Position numbers and translations under genes: made by a program. The notes below the pieces were generated by a model. The model did no database searches. It was given only the letters and a program-made list of their open reading frames with translations, and had not been told where the DNA came from. A DNA stretch of 64,000 nucleotides from contig NZ_CP011071.1 of the NCBI RefSeq assembly GCF_000963865.1, forward strand, positions 434,001 to 498,000, read 5' to 3'. Shown one piece after another: positions 29,001-35,277 of the stretch (within the stretch, counting starts at the first letter, position 1; the number at the start of each line of letters is the position of its first letter). This DNA comes from Flagellimonas lutaonensis. Lineage in GTDB: Bacteria; Bacteroidota; Bacteroidia; Flavobacteriales; Flavobacteriaceae.

Positions 29001-29379
29001 TTTTTCTGAAGATCCTAGCCATTACATCACCGAGACCGCTACCTATTCGGTCACCGTAACCGATGAAAATGGGTGCAGTGTCACCGAAGAAATATTTATG
29101 GAGTTCATCGACATCGAGATTCCCAATTTCTTTACCCCCGACGGCGACGGCAACAATGATGTCTGGAGACCCAGAAACATTGAGCAATACCCCAACATCT
29201 TCATAAAAATATACGATCGGTATGGTCGAACGCTCTACCATTTTGAGGGCAACCATGATGGATGGAATGGCCAGTACCAGCTGACCGACCTACCATCTGG
29301 TGATTACTGGTACATCATTAAACTCAACGGTGTACAAGACACGAGAGAGTTCATAGGCCATTTTACCCTGTACAGGTAG
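17059..29379 (+). CDS. Giant SprB-repeat adhesin with T9SS type B sorting domain
   Basis: Predicted cell-surface adhesin of about 4106 residues, probably for gliding or attachment. I start at 17059, where MNKWYFALFAILLLGF begins a signal peptide; the upstream Met at 16933 would bury it. Domains in order: IgGFc-binding-like region (about 23-480), Ig-like segment, DUF11 (about 547-664), two thrombospondin type 3 patches (DSDNDGVNDSTDLDDDNDG, about 670; DTDADGIPDQLDLDSDGDG, about 845), a second DUF11 (about 911-1021), then a long array of SprB-like repeats to about 3950. I count 26 endings of the form GxYxVxVxDxxGC. A jelly-roll-like insert sits at about 1808-2006. The last 90 residues (FFTPDGDGNNDVW ... 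YDRYGR ... GWNG ... LPSGDYWY) form a type B sorting domain. Cys occurs at the start and end of most repeats, suggesting disulfides. No PorP/SprF partner is adjacent. Confidence 0.92.
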   Translation: MNKWYFALFAILLLGFAENTFAQLSDLHYLPPLKQGRNNQAIRQQAVYLSTPEPTTFTVNAYRGTSTTPIASFNISNVSPAVYTLPNGDNNITLVNNANTGVVLNNSGLRFESPSGNRFYVNYRGYSSAQAASLTSKGRVAMGTRFKWGGVPNLGAHPSKSNTLGIMATEDNTTVTVYGYDPACRFRQGNNVYGITDDTYTITLDANESFVFEAYVGNSPTPAHRDGWIGASIESDKDIVISNGSLNFGRQENASNRDAGIDQPVPENRLGKEYVFVRGNGGTNGATEFPLIIATADNTQIFVNGNTTPIATIDNGEYFEIPSTFYSANSVGANMFVQTSKDVYAYQCMAGASQVYTQGLNFVAPVNCLLPDVMDNIPDIRNMAGTNVTGGVTIIAAVNTPDANITVTDGNGPVALPPSNPVAGSTDWKTFFIPNLNGDVSVQSTGPIAVGFFGYNGARGVAGYFSGFDTVPEVNLEIRGGSGCFVGSTIFEATGNFDAYQWFGDGQLIPRANGPSYAPTVAGDYYVRGTKGPCTYDSQPISAYYCDPDVVVNKTVDRPEIMEGETATFTIKVRNLGVGPLTNLQITDNIPAGLTLVSAFTITGSWSGNTWDIGTLNGGETAFLELEVRADEIDTLPLLSLTNTAINTQDQPDTNITVDNPSAHIIVHNDSDNDGVNDSTDLDDDNDGIYDQEECGTLFFNIANGNSHTSALVTNDNYLVLDIFSLDNSFNLQINGNDVAGEIQFQNTSGNIARFMDGTGYGESGNPNIWTLTGTYGTPILRVVIDQSGRFELFGARSSNGPLEPMVLTTPAATVSWNPVGNNAVVIGQAVIGPTNMRGMLLTAGCDTDADGIPDQLDLDSDGDGCSDANEFYKDDNADGGDGGEFGTGVPVVDAADGTVNSASYTRVFAPEILLGNTSEDLGGNDINGQGVNLGQTFNYVLRFQNTGDDNAVNYSIRDILPNNVTLDNIDVSNAPGVTHSYDINTNTIIFQVPDNLVEVDDPEYTIVITVTISANCTDFVDACSSQLQNQAYSTYQGVLNPSTFTDEGGATSTSACSVPPQVANNNILDDLANCNQARTVQLCGDDVVLSAGVGFTMYTWALDNNNDGQIDAGDTLLNDGDPDNDPSTLLVTDIGNYIVEKSAGSGCPDLVERITVERFGSTQTNPIIEYFNQVNGDGNPNNDLQGEVVTCSIDGDLLPKLFLCGENDSATIQLGITDAQSIVWQQLDEGSCSDVGDDCANKSGSCTWTDLATQDNYTLTDSGSYRVVINYQNGCFSRFYFNVFKNNLDIEHTASDILCSTPGNIRITNIGSGYGFQLIDASNNSVVVPFSADNGPSFDITASGTYRVQVTQLDPITNDPIVGSCVFETEDIGILERDYQVNLSSTPAECDELGTITVQALNVLPNYSYELRLDDGSNGGQGTFVANETATNDNTHTFANVNPGNYIVITTTDDGCTNTQNITVGEVAELRLSAITTDHITCNAGVITLTPQGGSPNPDYEMAIWAKDGVPLYTDPNDVPDTAKQNTTNFLFGYRGTPETYFPNEEGDYQFIVFDGNGCSALSNIVNIQDLGTVSIAASHTDIVCSDSSTSTLTVTATGGTAPYQYSLDGGTSYQTENTFVNLPAGRYTITVMDSSGTPTSRCIETLDYEIDQPFRLTASAAIVEDASCNPNGALVKILNPNGGQGPYEYSFDGGSSFSANDQRNLLPGNYQLVVRDALGCTFDMDLAVPTPAPDPNFDSNVVYACDGSGSITISPSNTTDFDYTYTLNGTENTPADNNVFPNVTDGTHTVTVAYASSLLPDQSTLFFEDFGAGTTTQIGEIGPDYCYEPQDGSITPCNRGPAGILVNGEYTVTNFVTNPITLWTSPQDHTGLVDGRFLAIDISTFSDTGNPQLNNILWARRNIEVLPNKEVTLRFWAYNLMNVGGAGNNPEVRVEILDNTGTVIYSEVAPEIPKNTNDTDWHERIITFYPGANTDIDIVFRTNVNSNDGNDLVLDDITAFQMPDVCEKTQDLTVVVEAGQAFSAQLLGVNDPSCQGASDGSIRFEVSNFDPTIGFEYSLDGGTNWTTSLTSPVITANNLADGSYTVQVRKVDDTACTASFSATLNEPTVIMPLLNQTADYTCFNTGATLEASATGGTPGYEYQLEDTSANIVRPYQSAPTFTNVPDGGYLVRVRDANGCEEISTTPVTVVEPETITFDLTATACYDGQNNASVTATVTTGNGGYTFRINGGAWLTPTPASDTTYTFTGLSDGLYTIEVSDAYGCISNPQDITIHPPLLGQMDVVDVSSCADGSITVNATGGNNGYVYAFLNTGNTVQDSDFGASNMFTVTNATAGTYDVYVRDNGGTSPYCQYMETLTVQNSPALAFTATPTDAECYGGTGSIAVNISNGLAPYTYELVDIDNGVANQTQTSVVAMSITYYNLLAGQYDVIITDANGCATTTSGIVVAAPDELTADISGITPATCTGDVNDFGFGFSNYPTTLGTIEFSADGGANWIGDNSVPGTTDQLTGYLSGSTVYPSMRTVDGSGNTVCQTDFPPFIIPYPLDDLDITVLPIIVNCNELQVTVRGQNGTAPYEYTYSEDPANFNPAAPANGWTPPLASGVTHTFPGLTPGRTYAFYVRDAVGCIRQSNVNVNDVVTNPMEITAAYEPSCNGANNGEITYTITDDDGLTEPDMRWTLYDINDNPITSSGGDVPYTSTITIPNLAPNEYYIVVEQVNGGTVQCTSASENLILEELDPITANLNVLQHITCEGPGLISIDNIQGGGGTYSYTITGPAPFSTISGTTDNPVSIPANSPAGSYAVSISDQYGCAYSLGSVNMNLAANPTITAVDVDNCSSLATVTVTASGASPTLYSLDGGTTYQDNGGVFNNVIAGSYTLFVKDGNGCTASQTVNVETTLEVTATLTKNLGCGAGNEAEIRIEVTSGSNNYDYEIVGTSGTLVPRQALASNPLSVPVATADTYTVTVYDNNTNSPECNRNFIIEIPAATSPHFSADATDVSCFGATDGTISITEINNGNNPLSYVLSPNNGTFNAATNSYENLPADTYQITATGPNGCTTISPPIVVGEPNEITFNMPSVTPFDCSTGNNTVNASITVDIGSITGGSNNYIRYEFIDNATSSVLQNGTAHNYIYTDFAGGDVIVRVYDDNGCSGEVTVTVPAYDQLLSASIHVDEDISCSNAGEDISIDAVGSLTSYGTHPANYEFRMLPSGSYQASNQFFDLVPGNYTFGIRNTITGCELTITHVVEEPNTFDVTVEKLSDAVCFGDDGSIRLTLIDATYTGGFSWQIFDTNGTPADRSDDGAAILSGNSVNLGPTAAISVPAGNYLVEMVQDAFPECSQVRSFSIATPSAPISLNAIDLTDVGCTNDQGAAAINPTGGQAPYTIDLTHVGNNNTTTVSNVNAHLFQSLVAGQYTITVTDALGCTEIFTNAFELLLPDPITGTVHHTNLVCKGDSDASVSISLSPRNLSAAYRYILNTYNDAAGSVLLASSTSQTSATFDNLGAGFYTIAALDDMGCSFETPVVEIVEPTEVTAQLLTQQVLSCQRGAELLLQASGGTAPYSWSVDGTTFTPMNEVNGANTHLFTNVAADAYQYYVRDSFNCVSILSNEIQVNTVQDLTLTVDQSAAFVNCSGDSTAIIESSATGGLGDYQYALFGDPALTDEIVPNQPNGLFTDLPQGSYYVRVQSDDCETISEEIIIQEPTPLVVDTNISNISCNGAEDGSIVLNVQGGVGPYQFAISPNLNQFVDENSFNGLAPGDYTVIAQDANGCFEVVSFSLAEPNELSLTTTVLDEICFESSDGAITLQINGGTAPYFTSLNSNNDADFAEGVLEYNNLPSGTHVVFVRDANGCELSEVFEVASGANLAGEAVVSYPCDSGVATNSVSIAFEDDTVSGEVLYGLDTTDPAEMVLDGTFENLAGGDHFITVVHSNGCTNTFEFTITEFEPLELQLTEGDINTIEALAFGGSGNYTFNFDGGDFSEDPSHYITETATYSVTVTDENGCSVTEEIFMEFIDIEIPNFFTPDGDGNNDVWRPRNIEQYPNIFIKIYDRYGRTLYHFEGNHDGWNGQYQLTDLPSGDYWYIIKLNGVQDTREFIGHFTLYR

Positions 29380-29398
29380 ATCAATCAAAAATTATTGG

Positions 29399-29443
29399 AA
29401 TGCCTGCTGAGGTTACATCAACATTGGCAGGCATTATTTTTTA
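29399..29443 (+). terminator. Terminator after the giant adhesin gene
   Basis: AATGCCTGC (29399-29407) and GCAGGCATT (29427-29435) form a perfect 9-base stem with a 19-base loop, followed by ATTTTTTA. It lies 20 bases after the stop codon. The downstream paralogue therefore probably has its own promoter. Confidence 0.75.
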
Positions 29444-29552
29444 AGCACAAACAACAAAATACGTTCATTTTGCAACAAAGTGTTGCGAACTGCCATACAG
29501 TCTCAATAAATTGGCAATAGAACCATAGCCAACATAACCTACTTATTTCTAA

Positions 29553-31610
29553 ATGAGACAATTTACTCTTTTTTGCTTATTGTTCACCGGTTTCTTAGGT
29601 CAAGCGCAATTAAGTGATCTACATTATTTGCCACCATTACGACAAGGACAGAACAATGCAGCGATTCAACAGCAGGCAGTATATTTGTCCACTCCCGAAA
29701 CCACGCCCTTCACCGTAAATGTCTACCAAGGTACGAACCCGACACCGATTACCTCGTTCACCATTTCGAATACCAGTCCCGCGGTCTACACATTGGGCAA
29801 CGGCAACAACAATGTAACATTGGTAGACGATGCCAATACTGGCGTGGTACTGACCAATAGTGGTCTTCGATTTGAATCTCCAAGTGGAGAAAACTTTTAT
29901 GTAAACTACAGGGGGCGCTCTGGTTCACAAGCAGCATCATTGACTTCAAAGGGTCGTGTTGCCATGGGCACCCGGTTCAAATGGGGCGGGGTTCCCAACT
30001 TGGGCAGCCATGTTTCAAAATCGAATACCTTGGGTATTATGGCAACTGAAGACAATACCACCATTACGCTTTCGGGTTATGACCCGGACTGTGAATTTCG
30101 GGTGGGCAGCAATAGAGCCGGTATTACCGATGATTCGTACACCATTACATTGGATGCAAATGAGTCCTTTGTTTTTGAAACTTATATCGGCAACTCTCCG
30201 ACCATGGCCCATGAAAGGGGTTGGATAGGCGCTTCCATCGTTTCTGATAGGGACATTGTTATCAGCAATGGATCATTGAACTATGGTCGCCAGGTCGGTG
30301 CAAGCAATAGGGATGCTGGAATTGACCAACCGGTACCCGAAAACAGGTTGGGAAAGGAATATGTTTTTGTGCGGGGAAATGGAAACGCCAATGGGTGGAC
30401 AGAATTTCCATTGATAATCGCTACTGAAAACAATACACAAATTTTTGTGAATGGTTCTGCCACTCCAATAGCCACAATAAATGACGGCGAATTCTTTGAA
30501 ATTCCAAGTACTTACTATTCTTCGAACTCGGTTGGGGCCAATATGTATGTAGAAACCTCAAAAGATGTGTATGCCTACCAATGTATGGGTGGGTCAACTG
30601 CTGCATATACACAAGGATTGAACTTTGTAGCCCCTGTCAATTGTTTGCTGCCAGATACCATGGACAATATTCCCAACATTACCGATGCCGCTGGGGTAAA
30701 CATTACGGGAGGTGTAACCATAATTGCCGCCACCTCAACACCGGATAGCAGCATAACCGTAACGGATGGAAGTGGTACTGTTACCCTACCTCCTTCATCT
30801 CCGGTTATCGGCACTCCTGATTGGAAAACATTTTATCTTCCCAGCCTTACCGGAAACGTAAGCGTGCAGTCTACGGGACCCATTGCGGTTGGCTTTTTTG
30901 GTTTTAATGGGGCAAGAGGTATTGCAGGCTATTACTCTGGGTTTGATACGGTGCCGAACATCAATCTTCAAATAACCGGCAGTAATTGTTTGCCCGGAGC
31001 CGTCTTGGAAATTGCCAGCGGGGAAACCTTCGATGCCTATCAATGGTATGGTGACGGGGTACTGATTCCCGGGGCCACATCGGCCTCTTATACCGCCACA
31101 ACTGCCGGCGATTACTTTTTAAGGGTGACTCGGGGGCCGTGCAGCTACGATTCCAATTCCATTGCTGTTTATTATTGTGACCCTGACATTGTATTGAACA
31201 AAACCGTAGATCAGAACAATGTTACCGATGGTACCGATGTAACTTTCACCATTACGGTGGAAAATTTTTGGAATGATCCCGTGACCAACTTAGTCTTGAC
31301 CGACATACTTCCCAATGGTTTGGAGTTTGTTTCTGCTTCAACAACAACTGGTTCTTTCAATTATCCTGATTGGACCTTGGGCACGTTGAACCCTGGGCAA
31401 TTGGAGACCCTGACACTGACTGCCAAAACTAAAATGACCAACATTTATCAAAGTTCCCAAACTTATACCAACACGGTAACAAATGCCCAAGACCAAACAG
31501 ATTTGAATATTACCACTGACAATCCGAGGGTGAATGTTACTGTGAACATAATTCCGCCCACAACGGTAATCACAAACAGACGAATTACGATAAGGGTCAA
31601 TAAAAACTAG
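29553..31610 (+). CDS. Paralogue of the adhesin N-terminal region, no recognisable sorting domain
   Basis: 685 residues. MRQFTLFCLLFTGFLGQAQ is a signal peptide. From LSDLHYLPPLRQGQNN onward the sequence aligns almost without gaps to residues 23-660 of the giant adhesin: the IgGFc-binding-like region, an Ig-like segment (DAYQWYGDGVLIPGAT) and one DUF11 domain. Long identical blocks include AASLTSKGRVAMGTRFKWGG and NRDAGIDQPVPENRLGKEY. Similarity ends after NITTDNP. The protein then finishes with about 30 different residues ending in a basic tail (VITNRRITIRVNKN). There are no SprB repeats and no type B sorting domain. It looks like a tandem duplicate kept as a short soluble or periplasmic version, or exported by a signal I do not recognise. 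Confidence 0.9.
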   Translation: MRQFTLFCLLFTGFLGQAQLSDLHYLPPLRQGQNNAAIQQQAVYLSTPETTPFTVNVYQGTNPTPITSFTISNTSPAVYTLGNGNNNVTLVDDANTGVVLTNSGLRFESPSGENFYVNYRGRSGSQAASLTSKGRVAMGTRFKWGGVPNLGSHVSKSNTLGIMATEDNTTITLSGYDPDCEFRVGSNRAGITDDSYTITLDANESFVFETYIGNSPTMAHERGWIGASIVSDRDIVISNGSLNYGRQVGASNRDAGIDQPVPENRLGKEYVFVRGNGNANGWTEFPLIIATENNTQIFVNGSATPIATINDGEFFEIPSTYYSSNSVGANMYVETSKDVYAYQCMGGSTAAYTQGLNFVAPVNCLLPDTMDNIPNITDAAGVNITGGVTIIAATSTPDSSITVTDGSGTVTLPPSSPVIGTPDWKTFYLPSLTGNVSVQSTGPIAVGFFGFNGARGIAGYYSGFDTVPNINLQITGSNCLPGAVLEIASGETFDAYQWYGDGVLIPGATSASYTATTAGDYFLRVTRGPCSYDSNSIAVYYCDPDIVLNKTVDQNNVTDGTDVTFTITVENFWNDPVTNLVLTDILPNGLEFVSASTTTGSFNYPDWTLGTLNPGQLETLTLTAKTKMTNIYQSSQTYTNTVTNAQDQTDLNITTDNPRVNVTVNIIPPTTVITNRRITIRVNKN

Positions 31611-31710
31611 GTCATGGGGTGTGGTTTTTTTTGGAATAACCCCAATTTAGAATGTAACAAAAACGGTTATCCATCGTCAATTAAGTATCAAGCAAAAAAA
31701 GATACTTCCT

Positions 31711-32607
31711 TTGGAAACCATCCTCACAGTAAAAAACCTGACCAAAAAGTTTGGGTACCTTACCGCAGTCAAAGACCTGTCTTTTACCATTGAAAAAGGC
31801 AATGTCTATGGCATTCTTGGGCCCAATGGCAGCGGCAAATCGACCACTTTAGGCATTATCTTGAACGTGGTCAACAAAACGGCCGGTGAATTCAGCTGGT
31901 TCGACGGCAACACCTCAACGCACGACGCACTAAAAAAGGTGGGCGCCATTATCGAGAGGCCCAATTTTTATCCCTATATGTCGGCCGTTAAAAACCTTAA
32001 GCTTGTCTGTAAGATCAAGGAAGTACCCGAGGACAAAATTCAAGAAAAACTGGAGCTGGTGGGGCTTTGGGAACGGCGTGACAGCAAATTCAAGACCTAT
32101 TCGTTGGGCATGAAACAACGCTTGGCCATCGCCTCTGCCCTATTGAACGACCCTGAGATATTGATACTCGATGAGCCCACCAATGGGCTCGATCCAGCGG
32201 GCATCCACCAGATTCGTGAGATTATCAAGAAAATTGCGTCCCAGGGCACCACTATTTTGCTGGCTTCGCACTTACTTGACGAGGTTGAAAAAGTCTGTAG
32301 CCATGTCGTCATACTGCGAAAGGGCGAGAAACTTTATTCCGGTCCGGTTGACAGCATGCTGGCCAGTCACGGCTTCTTTGAGCTAAAGACGGCCGAAATG
32401 GAAAAGCTGCAACAGTTGCTTGAAAATCATGCCAGTTTTGGCAAGATTTCGGCAGAGAACGGCACACTGACCGCCTATTTGAAGGAGGAAATGAATGCCG
32501 ATGAGCTCAACAAGTTGCTGTTTGAAAAGGGCATTGTGCTGTCGCATTTGGTGAAACGGAGGGAAAGTCTGGAAGAACAATTCTTGGCACTGACAAAAAA
32601 CAACTAG
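31711..32607 (+). CDS. ABC transporter ATP-binding protein
   Basis: 298-residue ATPase of an ABC-2 type exporter. Walker A is GPNGSGKST at 37-45, the signature is YSLGMKQRLAIA and Walker B is ILILDEPTNGLDPAG, followed by the switch His in LLASHLLDEVEK. The C-terminal 80 residues are the variable regulatory extension seen in antibiotic, bacitracin and gliding-type (GldA-like) ABC systems. The start is TTG at 31711 (ETILTVKNLTKKFG). It lies 100 bases after the adhesin paralogue. The permease follows 3 bases after its stop, so the two form a pair. The cargo is unknown. Confidence 0.93.
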   Translation: METILTVKNLTKKFGYLTAVKDLSFTIEKGNVYGILGPNGSGKSTTLGIILNVVNKTAGEFSWFDGNTSTHDALKKVGAIIERPNFYPYMSAVKNLKLVCKIKEVPEDKIQEKLELVGLWERRDSKFKTYSLGMKQRLAIASALLNDPEILILDEPTNGLDPAGIHQIREIIKKIASQGTTILLASHLLDEVEKVCSHVVILRKGEKLYSGPVDSMLASHGFFELKTAEMEKLQQLLENHASFGKISAENGTLTAYLKEEMNADELNKLLFEKGIVLSHLVKRRESLEEQFLALTKNN

Positions 32608-32610
32608 ACC

Positions 32611-33444
32611 ATGGTACGACTTTTACAGATAGAATTCATAAAGCTTTGGAACAACAGGGCCAGCAAGATATTGATCGTTTCTTACTTTCTTATCCTGACC
32701 TCAATTGCCCTGATCGCAGCCATCAAGTTCGATATTGGCCCCGTTAAATTCCATTTGGCAGATATAGGCATCTTCAATTTTCCGTATATCTGGCACTTCA
32801 ACACCTATGTGACCGCTTTTTTTAAGCTGTTTTTGGCAATTGTCATTGTTTCGATGATGGCCAATGAATACAGCAACAAGACCATCAAGCAAAACCTGAT
32901 TGATGGACTTTCAAAAAAGGAATTCATTTTATCGAAGTTTCTCACCGTTATTTCGTTTGCGTTCATTTCAACGGTGTTCGTTTTTGTGGTTTCATTGATT
33001 TTGGGGTTGGTTTATTCCGATTACAATGAAATCTCGATCATATTCTCTGACTTGGAGTTTGTAGCGGCCTTCTTTTTTAAACTGGTAGGTTTTTTCTCAT
33101 TTTGCCTATTCTTGGGGATTTTGGTAAAACGATCGGCCTTTGCCCTTGGTTTTTTGATTCTTTGGCAAATATTGGAGGGGATCATACGGGGTCTTTTGCG
33201 TTGGAAGGTCTTCGATGGCCCCACTACCGAGACCGTGATGGGTTTCTTTCCGTTACAGTCAATGTACAACCTTATAAAGGAGCCCGCAACCAGGCTCGAA
33301 GCCGTCCAGACCGTTGCGGATCAAGTCGGTGAGAGCATAGCGCTCAACTATCGTGTGCATTGGTACGAAATACTGATCGTGCTCGGCTGGACGGCCATTT
33401 TTATCTATTTATCCTATGCATTATTAAAAAAGCGTGATTTATAG
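32611..33444 (+). CDS. ABC-2 type permease
   Basis: 277-residue membrane partner of the preceding ATPase. About six hydrophobic segments are visible: near 19-38, 58-80, about 107-135, 150-170, 175-190, and 255-272 just before the basic end LLKKRDL. The middle has the ABC-2 pattern MMANEYSNKTIKQNLIDGLSK, which couples to the ATPase. There is no signal peptide, as usual for this family. The next gene, a T9SS-targeted protein, starts 26 bases later, hinting at a three-gene transcript. Whether the exporter moves lipids, peptides or drugs cannot be told from sequence. Confidence 0.88.
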   Translation: MVRLLQIEFIKLWNNRASKILIVSYFLILTSIALIAAIKFDIGPVKFHLADIGIFNFPYIWHFNTYVTAFFKLFLAIVIVSMMANEYSNKTIKQNLIDGLSKKEFILSKFLTVISFAFISTVFVFVVSLILGLVYSDYNEISIIFSDLEFVAAFFFKLVGFFSFCLFLGILVKRSAFALGFLILWQILEGIIRGLLRWKVFDGPTTETVMGFFPLQSMYNLIKEPATRLEAVQTVADQVGESIALNYRVHWYEILIVLGWTAIFIYLSYALLKKRDL

Positions 33445-33470
33445 TATCTTACGGTGTTGACAGATGCCGT

Positions 33471-35204
33471 ATGATGAAAAAATTGCTGTACATCCTTTTT
33501 TTGGGAATTGGTTTTGCGTCTTATTCCCAAGAATGTCCAGATTTGCTGAGTCCGGTCGACGGCGCCACCAACGTTCCGGTCGATGCCACCATTACTTGGG
33601 AAGCGATACCTGGCATTCCTGGATACCAGATTAGATTGGGCACAACCCCGGGTGGCGGTGAGCTGGGCGTTACCTCAGTGGGGAGCGCCACTTCGTATAC
33701 ACCCCCACAGGGCCTTCCCGACAACACACAGATATATGTGACCATCATTCTTGATTTTCTTTTTCAAGGAGGCTCAGACATTGTATGTGAAAGCCAATCG
33801 TTTACCACGGAAGACGTGACCACGCCCCCAGCCTGTACCTCTATTCGCACTCCACAAGATGGTGCGGTAGATGTTAGCGTGTTTACCAATATCTCTTGGA
33901 ACTATGCCCCAACCGCCACAGGGTACCGGGTAACGGTGGGCACCACCCCTGGTGGCAACGACGTTGTGAATGATTTTGATGTTGGCAACGTGCTGACATA
34001 CAACCCGCCTGGTGAGTTTGACCCCAATACCACCTTTTATGTTCGCATTGTGCCCTATAACGAAAACGGGGCGGCCCCCAATTGCCAAGAATCAACCTTT
34101 ATAACGGGTGATGTTGCCCCACTTCCAGGCTGTACAAGCCTTATAACTCCAGTAAACGGGGCCATCAACGTGCCGTTGACCCCCTTTCTGGAATGGGTGC
34201 CCGTGCCGGGCGCTACGGGGTATAGGGTCACTATTGGCACTACCCCTACCAATGCAAACATACTGGACAGTGCCGTATTTACGACCAATTCCACCTTTGT
34301 GATCGATTTTGAACCGAACCTGACCTTTTTTGTGCGCATCGTTCCGTTCAACGATTCGGGCGAGGCCATCGGTTGCGGACAGGAATCGTTCTCGACCCTC
34401 TTGGGCTGTGGACCCTTCTTGGATTTGACCACTGGCGAGTTCGTTAGTTTTAATCCAGAAGTTGTTTTCCCGCCCGTGTTCTCATTTTGTGAAAACGATG
34501 ATCCACTGGTGCTTACCGCCCCCATTATTGCCGACGGATACCGATGGTATAGCGTGGACCCTTTTGATAATGTATCGTTGATCTCTGAAAACAGGGAGCT
34601 GACGGTAGACCAGGTTGGCGACTACCAATTGGAGGTCTATGACATTATATCACAGCCCGGCGGGGTCATAGAATGTGGTACAACCGTCGATTTTGAAGTG
34701 GTATCCTCTGAAATAGCGACCCTTGAACGATTGGATATTTCTGAAATGGCGCTGGGCCTTCGTATCGAGGTAGTGGCCAGCGGCAATGGCGATTATGAAT
34801 ATGCCATTGACGATGTCAATGGACCTTACCAAGACAGCAACGTTTTCAACGGTGTGCAGCCCGGCAACCATACGCTGTATGTAAGGGACAAGAACGGTTG
34901 CGGTGTTGTGGAGGAAAGCTTCGAGCAAGACCTTACAGTTGAAGGGTTTCCCAAGTTTTTTACCCCCAATGGAGACAACATCAACGATTTTTGGCAGTTC
35001 ATTCAGCCCGAGGGCCAGAACATTGTGCTGACAAGTATTCGCATCTTTGACCGCTACGGAAAACTTTTGACGGAAATCAGACAAGACTCCCAAGGCTGGG
35101 ACGGCACCTTCAATGGGAGGCAGCTACCGGCAGACGATTATTGGTATTTGGCCATTGATGACAGCAACCGGGAGGTTCGGGGGCACTTCTCTCTAAAACG
35201 CTGA
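33471..35204 (+). CDS. T9SS type B-sorted protein with three fibronectin-like repeats
   Basis: 577-residue surface or secreted protein. MMKKLLYILFLGIGFASYSQ is a signal peptide. Three repeats of about 95 residues follow (CPDLLSPVDGATNVPVDATI, CTSIRTPQDGAVDVSVFTNI, CTSLITPVNGAINVPLTPFL), each with the fibronectin III-like GYRVTVGTTP strand and two Cys. An Ig-like segment and one SprB-like repeat (NHTLYVRDKNGCGV) come next. The type B sorting domain follows: FFTPNGDNINDFW, IFDRYGK, GWDGTFNG and LPADDYWY, ending GHFSLKR. It is 26 bases after the ABC permease gene. Its role is probably adhesion or binding; no catalytic motif is seen. Confidence 0.88.
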   Translation: MMKKLLYILFLGIGFASYSQECPDLLSPVDGATNVPVDATITWEAIPGIPGYQIRLGTTPGGGELGVTSVGSATSYTPPQGLPDNTQIYVTIILDFLFQGGSDIVCESQSFTTEDVTTPPACTSIRTPQDGAVDVSVFTNISWNYAPTATGYRVTVGTTPGGNDVVNDFDVGNVLTYNPPGEFDPNTTFYVRIVPYNENGAAPNCQESTFITGDVAPLPGCTSLITPVNGAINVPLTPFLEWVPVPGATGYRVTIGTTPTNANILDSAVFTTNSTFVIDFEPNLTFFVRIVPFNDSGEAIGCGQESFSTLLGCGPFLDLTTGEFVSFNPEVVFPPVFSFCENDDPLVLTAPIIADGYRWYSVDPFDNVSLISENRELTVDQVGDYQLEVYDIISQPGGVIECGTTVDFEVVSSEIATLERLDISEMALGLRIEVVASGNGDYEYAIDDVNGPYQDSNVFNGVQPGNHTLYVRDKNGCGVVEESFEQDLTVEGFPKFFTPNGDNINDFWQFIQPEGQNIVLTSIRIFDRYGKLLTEIRQDSQGWDGTFNGRQLPADDYWYLAIDDSNREVRGHFSLKR

Positions 35205-35208
35205 CCCC

Positions 35209-35277
35209 GCGCCAGGGATTGCAGCGGCACCCCGCACCGAGCAGGGCGAGTGCGGCGTAAAGCGGAAAGCCCGGTGC
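35209..35277 (+). ncRNA. Structured GC-rich intergenic element (candidate Flavo-1-like RNA or repeat)
   Basis: Starting 5 bases after the preceding stop, GCGCC-A-GGG (35209-35217) can pair with CCC-GGTGC (35270-35277), leaving a bulged A and one G-T pair. Inside it, CCGCAC (35232-35237) pairs with GTGCGG (35250-35255). CGGCACC (35225-35231) can alternatively pair with GGTGCCG (35273-35279). The unpaired strands ATTGCAGCGGCA and TAAAGCGGAAAG look conserved. From memory this resembles a dispersed intergenic motif of Flavobacteriia, possibly the one called Flavo-1. That name is unverified. Confidence 0.4.
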
